Shown here one piece after another: positions 42,267-51,228 of a DNA stretch of 64,000 bases. Under the pieces are notes generated by a model that worked only from the letters and a program-made list of their open reading frames with translations, did no database searches and was not told the DNA's origin. The DNA is taken from assembly GCA_964559535.1 (NCBI GenBank), contig CAZLIC010000011.1, positions 17,289 through 81,288 on the forward strand. The letters run 5' to 3'. Position numbers and translations under genes: made by a program. Numbering within the stretch: position 1 is the first letter of the stretch; each line of letters begins with the position of its first letter. Source of the stretch: CAZLIC01 sp964559535. GTDB taxonomy: Bacteria > Pseudomonadota > Alphaproteobacteria > Rhodobacterales > Rhodobacteraceae.

Positions 42267-42707
42267 TTACGGCTTCTCTTCGGTCGTCAACAGCGCCGCA
42301 AGTTTCCAGCCTTCGGCTTCGCGCACCCACAAGAGCGACACCAGAAAGCGCAGCCGTGCCGGGGCGTCTGCCGCGCCGATCACCAGCGTCAGCGGCATGT
42401 GGAACAGTGCCGTGCCGTCATCCAGCATGGCGACGCGGGCGCGGTCGGGCTCAGGTTCCACCCGCCAGACCTCGGCCTTCTGGAAGCCGCCCATGCGCGC
42501 CAGAATGGCCTCGGCCCCCCAGAACGACTTGCCGTCCGACACCCACAGCAGATCCGGGCTGTCCGAAAGGTGCCGACGGATCAGCGCCGGGTCGCGGGTG
42601 TTCTGGTCGGCCACGAAGGCCGCATAGGCGGCGCGCACCTCGTCCTCGGGGCCGGCAAGGGCGGGCAGGGGCAACAGGGCAAGCACAAGCGCAAGGGCAC
42701 GGATCAT
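42267..42707 (-). CDS. Secreted NTF2-like/SnoaL-type protein
   Basis: 146 residues. Signal peptide (ALALVLALLPLPALA) followed by an NTF2-like alpha+beta cone fold recognised by DEVRAAYAAFVADQNTRDPALIRRHL and the later LVSLLWVREAEGWKLAAL. Such domains bind small molecules or have catalytic variants. It overlaps the cyclase stop by 4 bases. No specific function proposed. Confidence 0.72.
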   Translation of the reverse strand: MIRALALVLALLPLPALAGPEDEVRAAYAAFVADQNTRDPALIRRHLSDSPDLLWVSDGKSFWGAEAILARMGGFQKAEVWRVEPEPDRARVAMLDDGTALFHMPLTLVIGAADAPARLRFLVSLLWVREAEGWKLAALLTTEEKP

Positions 42708-44065
42708 GGGGCACCTAAGAGAAGGGGAGTGGAAAGGTCCGTGGCGCCGGACACCCCGTCGACCACCTGCGCGGGCAGCGGGCGCCATTCGCCGTCTGCC
42801 ATGCCCTGCGCACGGGCAAGATCCCGCGTGGCCTGCGTCGTCAGCGCCGAAACGCCCAGCGCCTTGCAGTGCTTTTCCAGCTTGGCCGCAAGGTTTGCCG
42901 CCTCGCCGATCACCGTCCATTCCAGACGGTCCTCGACGCCGATCACACCGCACAGCATGGGGCCGGTGGCCACCGCACACCCCACGCCCACTGTCGCCTC
43001 GCCCCGCGCCGCGCGTTCCGCCGACCAGTCTGCCGCCGCCGCCAGCACAGCCAGCTGCGCGCGCAGCGCATCGGCGGCATAGGTCGCGCTTTCGCGCGCG
43101 GCGCCGAAGGTGGCCAGAATGCCGTCGCCCAGATACTTGTCGATGGACCCGCCGTTGGCGCGGATCGCGGGCACGATGCGGCCCTGGTACTCGGCGATCA
43201 GCGCCAGCGTCGCTTGCGGTTCCAGCCGGGCCGACAGCCGGGTGAAGCCGCGCAGGTCCACCATCATCACCGCGGCATCACGCTGCATGGCGTCGCCCGG
43301 CTTCAGGTTGTCGCGCGTCATGCGGATGTCCGACGCCACCTCGGGCGCAAAGAACCGCGACAGCTCCATCGCCGCATGCGATTCCGTCACCGCCCGCATC
43401 AGCAGCCGCCGCGACCGCACCGTGGCCACGGCCAGGATCAGCGTGACCGCGGCAAAGGACAGCGCCTTGTCCACCTCGGCCCCCAAGAGCATGGCGTCGG
43501 TGGTGGCGTAGACCTTGAAATTGTTGGTCACCGCCATGTCGCCGCTGTTCTGCATGGCATAGACCACCAGCGTGCCCCAGCCCGCCAGCGTAGCCGCGCC
43601 GGCCAGCAAAATCCACGCAGGTTCCGCCCGCAGCACCCGCAGCGCGATCAGGATGAAGGCGTACAGCAGCGTCGGCGCCTTCAGATAGATCGACGGCGGC
43701 GCCTGGTACTGCAGGTGGAACGACCAGATGGTCACCATCAGCACGGCGATGTCGATCACCACCGACAGGCCCAGGAACCACCCCGGCGCCCGCCCGCGCA
43801 GCACCAGGGCCAGCCGCACGCCGGTGAACAGCAGGTACAGCGCCAGTGCCACCGGCACGGGCTCGAACGGCACATGGTCGGGAAAGGCCTTGGGCGTGAT
43901 GGCGTAGAAGCCGCCGAAAAAGGCGATGGCGCCGAACTGGGCCAGGCAGACCAGCAGTTCCGACGACCGCCGGTCGCGTTCCAGAGCCGCCGCCGCGGCA
44001 TGGGGCAACACCCCTTCGACGGGCGGGCCGAAAACGAAGGAAAGCAGGCGTTGCAGCCGCGTCAT
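42704..44065 (-). CDS. Membrane class III adenylate/guanylate cyclase
   Basis: 453 residues. About six N-terminal helices (residues 35-215), a short linker, then a class III cyclase catalytic domain at about 245-440. The two metal-binding acidic positions are intact in MMVDLRGFTRL and SIDKYLGDGILATFG, which also supplies the substrate-recognising Lys. Produces cAMP (or cGMP). Overlaps the MFS transporter stop and the NTF2-like start by 4 bases each (ATGA), so it is translationally coupled in the middle of the run. The membrane part may sense an envelope or lipid signal; the ligand is unknown. Confidence 0.9.
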   Translation of the reverse strand: MTRLQRLLSFVFGPPVEGVLPHAAAAALERDRRSSELLVCLAQFGAIAFFGGFYAITPKAFPDHVPFEPVPVALALYLLFTGVRLALVLRGRAPGWFLGLSVVIDIAVLMVTIWSFHLQYQAPPSIYLKAPTLLYAFILIALRVLRAEPAWILLAGAATLAGWGTLVVYAMQNSGDMAVTNNFKVYATTDAMLLGAEVDKALSFAAVTLILAVATVRSRRLLMRAVTESHAAMELSRFFAPEVASDIRMTRDNLKPGDAMQRDAAVMMVDLRGFTRLSARLEPQATLALIAEYQGRIVPAIRANGGSIDKYLGDGILATFGAARESATYAADALRAQLAVLAAAADWSAERAARGEATVGVGCAVATGPMLCGVIGVEDRLEWTVIGEAANLAAKLEKHCKALGVSALTTQATRDLARAQGMADGEWRPLPAQVVDGVSGATDLSTPLLLGAP

Positions 44066-45249
44066 GCGCCCACCTCGGGCAGCCGGCGCGACAGGCCCAG
44101 CGCCGCCAGGGTGGCCAGGGCCAGCACCGCCAGGCAGACATGCCACCCCGCCGCATCATAGACCTGCCCCAGCACGAAGGCACCCGCCAGCCCGCCGATA
44201 TAGTAGGACGACAGGTACAGGCTGGAGGCCGCCGCGCGGTCTGACGTGGCGCGGCGACCGACATACCCGGTGGCGCCGGCTTGCGCCATGAAGGTGCCCA
44301 CCCCCATCAGCGCCAGCCCGGCCAGCACCGGCCACAGGGACGGCAACGCCAGCAGGGCCAGCCCCGCCAGGCACAGCCCGAACGACAGCGCCATCACCGC
44401 CCGGGCACCGTGCCGCCGCACCAGCCCGCCGGCCAGCGGCGTGGTCACCAGCGCAGGCAGGAACACCAGATACACCACCCCCAGCCGCATCGGCGACAGC
44501 GCGATCGGGTCACGCGACAGTTCGAAGTTCACGTAGGTGAAGCAGCCGATGAACAGGAACAGGATCACGAACCCCACGGCAAAGGCCGTGCGCAGGCCGG
44601 GGTCGGCCAGATGCATGCGGATGGCCGCCCAGGGCGGGGCGGGTGCGTGGCAGGTGGGCGCCATCTTCATGGCCGGAGAAAGCGTGACAGCCACCAGCAC
44701 GGCACCCCCAAGGTTCAACGCGGCGAACAGCAGGAAGGTTGCCGGAATCCCGGCAATGTCGTTCGTCGCCCCTGCCATCAGCCGCCCGAACAGGTTCGAC
44801 GCTACCACGCCGGTCACGTAGGCCGCCAGTGCCCCCGCCGTTTCCTCGGGCCCGCCGCGTTCCGAAAGGTAGGTCATCGTCAGGGTAAAGGCCGCGGCCA
44901 TGAACAGCCCCTGCACCACGCGCAGCGCCAGGAAGGTTCCCAGCCCCGGCGCCACTGCCAGTGCCGCCGTGGGCAGCGCCAGCAGCGCCAGCGCCACGGC
45001 CACCCCGGCCCGCTGCGGCACATGCCGCCCGACCACGGCAAACACCAGCCCCGCCACCGCCATGCCGAATGTCGAGGCGTTCACGGCAAAGCCCATGTCG
45101 GCGCGGCTGACGCCATAATGCGACACCAGCGAAGGCAGGATCGCCTGCGCCGCGAACAGGTCGACCAGCGTCAGGAACCCCATCAGCCCGATCAGGGCCG
45201 ACCGCGGCAGCATCTTCCGCGCAACCGCCATGCTTGCCGCAACTGCCAT
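44062..45249 (-). CDS. MFS transporter
   Basis: 395 residues with 12 predicted helices, and the MFS loop motif visible after helix 2 (GRHVPQRAG). Family is similar to drug or sugar exporters of the MFS-1 type. ATG 45249 has AGGTGG upstream; the in-frame GTG at 45258 is less likely. Starts 9 bases after the patatin stop and overlaps the cyclase by 4 bases. Substrate unknown. Confidence 0.87.
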   Translation of the reverse strand: MAVAASMAVARKMLPRSALIGLMGFLTLVDLFAAQAILPSLVSHYGVSRADMGFAVNASTFGMAVAGLVFAVVGRHVPQRAGVAVALALLALPTAALAVAPGLGTFLALRVVQGLFMAAAFTLTMTYLSERGGPEETAGALAAYVTGVVASNLFGRLMAGATNDIAGIPATFLLFAALNLGGAVLVAVTLSPAMKMAPTCHAPAPPWAAIRMHLADPGLRTAFAVGFVILFLFIGCFTYVNFELSRDPIALSPMRLGVVYLVFLPALVTTPLAGGLVRRHGARAVMALSFGLCLAGLALLALPSLWPVLAGLALMGVGTFMAQAGATGYVGRRATSDRAAASSLYLSSYYIGGLAGAFVLGQVYDAAGWHVCLAVLALATLAALGLSRRLPEVGA

Positions 45250-45258
45250 CGCCGCCAC

Positions 45259-46326
45259 CTACAGGTATTCGGCGAAGTCGACCGTGGTCCGCTGCCCCAC
45301 GGAATCGAAGTGCGCCGCCAGCCATTCTTCGGCCCGTACCCGGCCCACGTCGCGCAGATGCGTCAGGAACTCCCAGTCGGCATTCATCTTCGAGGCCACC
45401 GAAAGCTCACGCATCATGCTGTTGTCGCTGACCGCATGCACCAGCATGCGCTTCATCTTGCCTTCGGCCACGGCGCCGTCGTCGATCAGCCGGGTGACGA
45501 ACTCGATCACCCGCATCTCGCGCATCAGCGACGAGTTGAAGCTGATCTCGTTGATCCGGTTCAGGATCGCCTGGGCCGTGCGCGGCGTGCCCTCACGGAC
45601 CAGCGGATTGATGTTCACGATCAGCACATCCGGGCAGTCGCAGTGGTAGATCAGCGGATAGATCGCCGGGTTGCCCATGTAGCCGCCATCCCAGTAGGGC
45701 TCGCCGTCGATCTCGACCGCCTGGAACAGGAACGGCAGGCAGGCCGAGGCCATCACCGCATCAGCGGTCACATCGGCGGCACTGAACACCCGGGCCTTTC
45801 CGGTGCGGACGTTCGTCGCGGTCACGAACAGCTTGACCTTGGTCCCGGCACGCAGCTTCTCGAAGTCGACACACGAATCCAGGACCTGCCGCAGCGGGTT
45901 CCAGTTCAGCGGGTTCAGCTGGTAGGGCGACATCAGCCGCGACATCACGTCAAGCCACTGGAAGGCCGGCGAATTGTCCAGCGAGTGATTGTGCGTGGCA
46001 CGATCCCACCAGCTGGGCTGGAACGGGCTGCGCGCCGCCGAAAGGCTTACCTTCTTCCAGAAGTCCTCAAGTCCGGCGCGCGCCCCATCGCGACCGTCCT
46101 GCACCATGCCCCAGGCCATGACCGCCGCGTTCATCGCCCCGGCCGAGGTGGCCGTGATCCCTTCGAACTCCAGCCGTCCGTCCTCAAGCAGACGGTCCAG
46201 AACGCCCCAGGCGAAGGCGCCGTGCGACCCGCCGCCCTGCAGCGCAAGGTTGATCGCGCGGGTGTTCGGCGCGGCGACCTTCTTTGCGCCCTTTGGTTCC
46301 TTCACGATGTCCACCACGTCGGCCAT
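45259..46326 (-). CDS. Patatin-like phospholipase/PHB-associated hydrolase
   Basis: 355 residues. Oxyanion motif GGGSHG at 31-36, nucleophile elbow ATSAG with Ser61 (first Gly replaced by Ala), and catalytic Asp in WDGGYMGN. ATG 46326 follows AGGAG. It lies 10 bp downstream of the 3-hydroxybutyrate dehydrogenase gene. In many alphaproteobacteria this pair is found in PHB or ketone-body metabolism, so it may act on acyl substrates linked to storage-polymer turnover; that is inference. Confidence 0.87.
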   Translation of the reverse strand: MADVVDIVKEPKGAKKVAAPNTRAINLALQGGGSHGAFAWGVLDRLLEDGRLEFEGITATSAGAMNAAVMAWGMVQDGRDGARAGLEDFWKKVSLSAARSPFQPSWWDRATHNHSLDNSPAFQWLDVMSRLMSPYQLNPLNWNPLRQVLDSCVDFEKLRAGTKVKLFVTATNVRTGKARVFSAADVTADAVMASACLPFLFQAVEIDGEPYWDGGYMGNPAIYPLIYHCDCPDVLIVNINPLVREGTPRTAQAILNRINEISFNSSLMREMRVIEFVTRLIDDGAVAEGKMKRMLVHAVSDNSMMRELSVASKMNADWEFLTHLRDVGRVRAEEWLAAHFDSVGQRTTVDFAEYL

Positions 46327-46336
46327 GTCATGCTCC

Positions 46337-47158
46337 TTATTCCGCTGTCCAGCCGCCATCGACGGGAATAGCGGCCCCGGTGATCGAGGCGGCACCGGGC
46401 GAACACAGGAAGGCGACCATCGCCCCCATCTCCTCGACCGTTGCAAAACGTTTGTTCGGCTGCTTCTTCAGCAGGATGTCGCGAACGACCTGGGCCCGCG
46501 GGATACCATGCGACTTCGCCTGATCGTCGATCTGCGCCTCGACCAGCGGTGTCCAGACATAGCCGGGACAGACGGCGTTCACCGTCACGCCCACTTCGGC
46601 CAGTTCCAGCGCGGCCACCTTCGTCAGGCCCACCATCCCGTGCTTGGCGGCCACATAGGCCGACTTGTAGGGGCTCGCCGCCAGTCCGTGCGCCGAGGCG
46701 ATGTTGACAATCCGCCCCCATCCGCGCGCCCGCATCCCCGGCATCGCCGCCTTCATCGCATGGAACGCGGCCGACAGGTTGATCGCCAGAATGGCGTCCC
46801 ACTTCGCGTCCGGGAACTCCTCGATCGGCGCAACGTACTGGATGCCCGCGTTGTTCACCAGGATGTCGACACTGCCGAAAGCGGCCTGCGCCTCGGCCAC
46901 CATCGCGGCAATCTGCTCGGGTCGGCTCATGTCGGCGCCGCTGTGCAACACCGAAACGCCATGGGCTTCGGCCAGGCCGTCGCGCGTGGCCGCCACGGCC
47001 GCGGCATCACCGAACCCGTTCAGCATCACCGATGCACCCTCGGCGGCCAGCGCGGTGGCGATCCCCAGCCCGATTCCGGACGTGGACCCGGTGACGATGG
47101 CGGCACGCCCGGCCAGCCTGCGCTGGGTGGAGAAATCGGTCTGAGCGACAACGGACAT
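46337..47158 (-). CDS. bdhA: 3-hydroxybutyrate dehydrogenase
   Basis: 273-residue short-chain dehydrogenase. Nucleotide-binding VTGSTSGIGLGIA, NNAGIQ, and catalytic SAHGLAASPYKSAYVAAKHGM (with Tyr and Lys). QPNKRF near the C-terminus is typical for the 3-hydroxybutyrate enzymes. Oxidises 3-hydroxybutyrate to acetoacetate with NAD. First gene of the minus-strand run, next to the patatin-like hydrolase. A dyad lies 18-43 bases upstream of the start (47176-47201). Confidence 0.9.
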   Translation of the reverse strand: MSVVAQTDFSTQRRLAGRAAIVTGSTSGIGLGIATALAAEGASVMLNGFGDAAAVAATRDGLAEAHGVSVLHSGADMSRPEQIAAMVAEAQAAFGSVDILVNNAGIQYVAPIEEFPDAKWDAILAINLSAAFHAMKAAMPGMRARGWGRIVNIASAHGLAASPYKSAYVAAKHGMVGLTKVAALELAEVGVTVNAVCPGYVWTPLVEAQIDDQAKSHGIPRAQVVRDILLKKQPNKRFATVEEMGAMVAFLCSPGAASITGAAIPVDGGWTAE

Positions 47159-47175
47159 GGCGGCCCCTTTCTGAA

Positions 47176-47201
47176 GCATTCCGGTCACCAGATTGGAATG
47201 C
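47176..47201. promoter_or_regulatory. Dyad upstream of bdhA, candidate LysR operator
   Basis: Perfect inverted repeat GCATTCC (47176-47182) and GGAATGC (47195-47201) with a 12-bp spacer. It sits in the 223-bp intergenic region between bdhA (minus) and the LysR-type gene (plus), just upstream of the bdhA start. LysR proteins bind comparable interrupted dyads between divergent genes. Assignment is by position; no binding evidence. Confidence 0.5.
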
Positions 47202-47381
47202 ACGTGCAGCAAAAGGAAATGCCGGTCGGCGATGGACCTGATAACCGCGGTGAATGACCGACGGCAAAGCGCACGCGTGACGCTGCGTAGCTTTCCCGGG
47301 ACGCAACAATGCTGTAACGTGCGCCCTGCGGAGAGCGTCCTTTGCGCCATTGGCAACTGCATCCGCGAAAGGCGGCGTTCC

Positions 47382-48296
47382 ATGATGGAAATGCACGAAA
47401 TCCGATACTTCCTGACTCTGTGCGAGACGTTGAACTTCACTCGCGCAGCCGAATCCTGCAACGTGTCGCAGCCCGCGTTGACACGCGCGATCAAGGCCCT
47501 GGAGGACAAGCTTGGGGGGCCGCTGATCCACCGCGAACGCGGCAACACCCACCTGACCGAACTGGGCCGCAAGATGCAGCCCATCCTGCGCGAGGCCTTC
47601 GGCCGCGTCGCCGAGGCACGCAAGGTGGCCGAAGACTTCACGCAGATGCGCTCGGCGACGCTGCGGGTCGGACTGATGTGCACCATCGGCCCGCACAATC
47701 TGGTGGATCTGCTGGGCGGTTTCGTGCGGCGGCACGAAGGCACGGCGCTGTTCATGCGTGATGGTCCGGCCCTGGCCATCGAAGAGGAACTGCTGCGTGG
47801 CGATCTTGACCTCGCCATCTACGGCCGCCCCGACGCGGTGGAAGACGGCCTGCACCGCCTGCCGCTGTACACCGAACGCATGATGATCGCGCTGTCGGCG
47901 GCAAACCCTCTGGCCCGCAAGGAGAACCTGCGGCTCGAGGACCTGCACGGGCTGGCCTATGTCAGCCGGGCGAACTGTGAATACGATGACCACCTGGACC
48001 AGCTGTGCACGGCCAAGGGCATTGCCGTGCACACGGTCTATCGCAGCGAGCGTGACGACTGGGTGCAAAGCATGGTGATGTCCGGAATCGGCTTCACCTT
48101 CATTCCCGAACACAGCATCACAATCCCCGGCCTCGTGTGCCGTCCGCTGACCAACCCCGAGGTTTCGCGCAACATCGTGCTGACCACCGTGCGCGGCAGG
48201 CCGCACACCCGCGTTGTGGCCGAGTTCGTGAAGGCCTGCCGCAGCTTCCCCTGGGTGGACCGGCTGGGCAGCTACCTGCCACCGGCGGGCGGATGA
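47382..48296 (+). CDS. LysR-family transcriptional regulator
   Basis: 304 residues. N-terminal winged helix with EIRYFLTLCETLNFTRAAES and the recognition helix region NVSQPALTRAIKALEDKLG, then the ligand-binding domain beginning LRVGLMCTIGP. ATG 47382 (Met-Met pair at 47382/47385) was chosen because the HTH starts immediately. Divergent from bdhA, so it likely controls the bdhA run and itself. It overlaps the next gene tail to tail by 25 bp. Confidence 0.9.
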   Translation: MMEMHEIRYFLTLCETLNFTRAAESCNVSQPALTRAIKALEDKLGGPLIHRERGNTHLTELGRKMQPILREAFGRVAEARKVAEDFTQMRSATLRVGLMCTIGPHNLVDLLGGFVRRHEGTALFMRDGPALAIEEELLRGDLDLAIYGRPDAVEDGLHRLPLYTERMMIALSAANPLARKENLRLEDLHGLAYVSRANCEYDDHLDQLCTAKGIAVHTVYRSERDDWVQSMVMSGIGFTFIPEHSITIPGLVCRPLTNPEVSRNIVLTTVRGRPHTRVVAEFVKACRSFPWVDRLGSYLPPAGG

Positions 48297-49579
48297 GTCG
48301 AAGCCGTCCCCGTGGGCTCGGTAATCAGCCGGGCCCCGCGGGCATGGGTCAGATAGGTCCAGGCCCAGTCCTGCGCCACGCCCAGACGGTTGCGTGTGCC
48401 GATCAGGAAGTACACATGCACCAGCGCCCACAGGAACCACGCCGTTCGCCCGGAAAGCCGCAACCGTCCGAACTCGGCCACTGCGGCGTTGCGCCCGATG
48501 GTCGCCATCGCACCATAATCCTTGTAGACAAACGCGCCCGGCAGCTTCTGCCCCTGCAGCAGCGCGGCGATCCTGCGCCCGGCATGGGTACCCATCTGCT
48601 TGGCCGCCGCCGCCACGCCCGGCACAGGTCGCCCGTCGGCGCGCATCACCGCCGCCGTGTCGCCCACCACGCTGGCTTCGGGCAGGCCCGGCACCGTCAG
48701 GTCGGGCTCCACCGGCACGCGGCCCACCCGGTCGCCCTGCACACCCAGCCATTTCGCGGCCGGTGACGCCGCAACACCGGCCCCCCAGATGATGGTGCGC
48801 GCCTCGATTCGCTCGCCCGCGGCATCCACGCCCCCTTCATCGCATCCGGTCACCCGGCTGTCCGTCCGCACCTCGACGCCCAGCCGTTCCAGCTGGGCCT
48901 TGGCGCTGGCCGACAGGTCCGGCGAGAACGACGGCAGCACCCGCGGTCCGGCCTCGATCAGCACCACGCGCGCCGATCCCGGATCAATCCGCCGGAAGTC
49001 CATGGACAGCGTATGCCGCGCCAGTTCCACGATCGACCCTGCCATCTCAACCCCGGTGGGGCCCCCGCCGATCACCACGAAGGTCAGCAGGCGGCGGCGT
49101 TCCTCGGCATCGGTCTCGGCCTCGGCCCGTTCAAAGGCGATCAGCACGCGGTGGCGGATCAGCGTGGCATCGTCAATCTTCTTCAGTCCGGGCGCCACAC
49201 CTTCCCAGTCGTCGCGGCCAAAGTAGGCGTGCCGCGCGCCCGTCGCCAGAACAAGGTGGTCATAGGCCACGTCTCGGTGCCCCTCGACCTGCACTGCCCT
49301 GCGGGCGGTGTCCACGCCGGTGACGCGGCCCATCACCACGCGGGCATTGGCTTGCCCCGCCATCAGGCGGCGGATCGGCCAGGCAATGTCGGCGGGCGAC
49401 AGGGCGGCGGTGGCCACTTGGTACAGAAGCGGCTGGAACAGGTGATAGTTGCGCCGGTCAACCACCGTCACCTCGCAAGGCGACCGTGCCAGGGCGCGCG
49501 CCGCCGCCAGCCCGGCAAACCCGGCGCCCACGATCACCACCTGCGGCAGCGCCGCCCCGGTTGCCTGTTCCCGCTGCAT
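48272..49579 (-). CDS. NDH-2-like NAD(P)/FAD-dependent oxidoreductase
   Basis: 435 residues. FAD-binding VVIVGAGFAGLAAARAL, then the NRRNYHLFQPLLYQVATAALSP-like segment RRNYHLFQPLLYQVA typical of type II NADH dehydrogenases, and a second dinucleotide motif VVIGGGPTGVEMAG. C-terminal helix AWFLWALVHVYFLIG is a membrane anchor. Transfers electrons from NADH to quinone without pumping. ATG 49579 follows AAGGGG. The 3' end overlaps the lysR-type gene end on the other strand by 25 bp. Confidence 0.88.
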   Translation of the reverse strand: MQREQATGAALPQVVIVGAGFAGLAAARALARSPCEVTVVDRRNYHLFQPLLYQVATAALSPADIAWPIRRLMAGQANARVVMGRVTGVDTARRAVQVEGHRDVAYDHLVLATGARHAYFGRDDWEGVAPGLKKIDDATLIRHRVLIAFERAEAETDAEERRRLLTFVVIGGGPTGVEMAGSIVELARHTLSMDFRRIDPGSARVVLIEAGPRVLPSFSPDLSASAKAQLERLGVEVRTDSRVTGCDEGGVDAAGERIEARTIIWGAGVAASPAAKWLGVQGDRVGRVPVEPDLTVPGLPEASVVGDTAAVMRADGRPVPGVAAAAKQMGTHAGRRIAALLQGQKLPGAFVYKDYGAMATIGRNAAVAEFGRLRLSGRTAWFLWALVHVYFLIGTRNRLGVAQDWAWTYLTHARGARLITEPTGTASTHPPAGGR

Positions 49580-49987
49580 CGCATCTACCCCTTTCGGACC
49601 GTTGACGGGTCCATGCACCCGCGCGCCGGGCGCAGCCAATGCAAAGGATGCATGGGCCACATAAGAACTGGGCATTGGTGGCCTGCAAAGGCCAAGCCGT
49701 GCTTGCGGCACATCCCCTCCTTATCAAAGCGGCAATGCAGACCCCCGCCGCGGCCCCGCGGCAACCTTCCATGCGTTCCAACGGCCGGGCGGCGTGCATT
49801 GCGCGGCCACGGGCTCGGGCCGTGTCGCGGCATTGGAGATCATTCCGCTGGCATTGGCCGCAGATGCCGGACTGGCAATTTTTTTTCGCCGCAGAAGCCG
49901 GGTCCGCGGGCGGCACCGGCGATCAACAGAAAACCCCGCAAGCCCTGTGGCCTGCGGGGTTCTCCCATGGGGTCGATGGCGGCTTGG
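49580..49987. other. Intergenic region with a Rho-independent terminator
   Basis: 408 bp without a convincing gene. It holds the upstream sequence of the NDH-2-like gene and a terminator (49926-49961) for the cupin gene. Several short frames on the plus strand show no codon bias or conserved features and were not called. Confidence 0.7.
49926..49961 (-). terminator. Intrinsic terminator of the cupin gene
   Basis: Minus-strand reading is AACCCCGCA, loop, TGCGGGGTT, followed by TTTCTGTTG. A GC-rich stem then a T-rich stretch, 27 bases after the cupin stop, is a standard Rho-independent structure. Confidence 0.75.
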
Positions 49988-50476
49988 TCACATGCCGGGA
50001 TCGTCGGGCGAATGTTCGTCTTTCACCACATCCAGCCATGGCACCACATCGGTCGAAATCAGCACCACCGGCTGATCCGTCTTGTTTTCCCACCAATGCA
50101 GCGTGCCGGGCCCGAATTCAGGCGTGACGTCGCCCGCCTTGTGCAGGATCGGGACAGCGCAATGGTTCGAGTTTTCCCAGATTTCGCCTTCCAGCACGGT
50201 GACAATCGAGGGGCGATCATCGTGCGGGTGGGTTGGCACGATGCCGGCCGGCGCCACCGTCAGGCGGCGCATCCGCAGCGTCATGTCACCCAGCCCGCGC
50301 CAGCCGTTCAACTGGACCACGGCAATGGTCGGCCGGTCAACGCCGGTGTCCTTGGGCGTTTCCAGAACGCGGGGTTCGGTCAGAACCTGGTCGGGCGGGC
50401 ACGTTCCGGCCGATGCCACCGCGGCCGCAACGACCATGGCGCAGGCCGCAACCCCGCAAAGCAATTTCTGTTTCAT
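49988..50476 (-). CDS. Secreted cupin-domain protein
   Basis: 162 residues. Signal peptide ending near ASAG (residue 24), then a cupin beta-barrel with PTHPHDDRPSIVTVLEGEIWE, holding the two metal-binding His and the Glu, and a second motif FGPGTLHWW. ATG 50476 has GGAGA upstream. Function unknown. Single gene with its own terminator. Confidence 0.8.
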   Translation of the reverse strand: MKQKLLCGVAACAMVVAAAVASAGTCPPDQVLTEPRVLETPKDTGVDRPTIAVVQLNGWRGLGDMTLRMRRLTVAPAGIVPTHPHDDRPSIVTVLEGEIWENSNHCAVPILHKAGDVTPEFGPGTLHWWENKTDQPVVLISTDVVPWLDVVKDEHSPDDPGM

Positions 50477-50610
50477 GAGAGTCTCCGGTCGGATGAAGTC
50501 GGGCCTACCGCCCGCCGCGCAATCCTTGCGGATCGTCCGCGCAATGCCCAATGCCGGTTGTTGCTGGACTTCATGAGCCCTCGGCATCGCGGCAGCCAGG
50601 GATGCGGCCC

Positions 50611-51228
50611 TCAGCCCCGCCTGCGCCGCAGCACGCGCGCCAGCGTTTCCCACATCAGCGCCATGTCCAGGCACAGCGACCGCCGCCGCTGATAAATCAG
50701 GTCCAGCCGCGCCTTCCGCGGCACGCAGATGCGGGAATAGACATCGTCCGTCTCTTCCGCGGTGCGGCAGCGGGCCAGAAGCCGCTCCTCATGCGCGTGG
50801 AAATGAAGGGTTGCCAGCCCGGTGATTCCCGGGCGTGACCGCAGCACCTGCGCGTAAAGGTCCGGGAACCGTTCCACATACTGGCGCAACGGCGGACGCG
50901 GGCCGACAAAGCTCATGTCGCCCTTCAGCACGTTCCACAGCTGCGGAATCTCGTCGGCGCGGATCTTGCGCAGGAACGCCCCCACCGGCGTTATCCGCCC
51001 CGCCTTGTCGGCCCCGGTGACGCCGTTGTCTGCCTGCGCCACTGTCATGGTGCGCAGCTTCCACAGCCGGAACGGCCGCCCCGGTGCCCGCATCCGTTCG
51101 GACACATAGAACAGCGGCAACCCCTCTCGCCACGCCAGCCACAAAAGCAGAACCGCAAAAGGCAGCGCCAGAATCGCCACCAGCAGCAGTGCCACGACAA
51201 TATCGAACAGACGCTTGGAAACCGTCAT
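50611..51228 (-). CDS. Sugar transferase (initiating glycosyltransferase, WcaJ-like)
   Basis: 205 residues of the bacterial sugar transferase family. N-terminal helix KRLFDIVVALLLVAILALPF, the LWKLRTM motif, DEIPQLWNVLKGDMSFVGPRPP as the phosphosugar catalytic loop (Asp-Glu), and LRSRPGITGLA. Transfers a sugar phosphate onto undecaprenyl phosphate as the first step of exopolysaccharide or O-antigen. Overlaps the epimerase stop by 4 bases. No flippase or polymerase is seen, so it is a lone initiator. Confidence 0.9.
   Translation of the reverse strand: MTVSKRLFDIVVALLLVAILALPFAVLLLWLAWREGLPLFYVSERMRAPGRPFRLWKLRTMTVAQADNGVTGADKAGRITPVGAFLRKIRADEIPQLWNVLKGDMSFVGPRPPLRQYVERFPDLYAQVLRSRPGITGLATLHFHAHEERLLARCRTAEETDDVYSRICVPRKARLDLIYQRRRSLCLDMALMWETLARVLRRRRG

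Noticed and set aside
49639..50127. Open frame on the plus strand in the intergenic region and cupin gene
   Set aside because: Overlaps the cupin gene in antisense and lacks a ribosome site; the terminator lies inside it.
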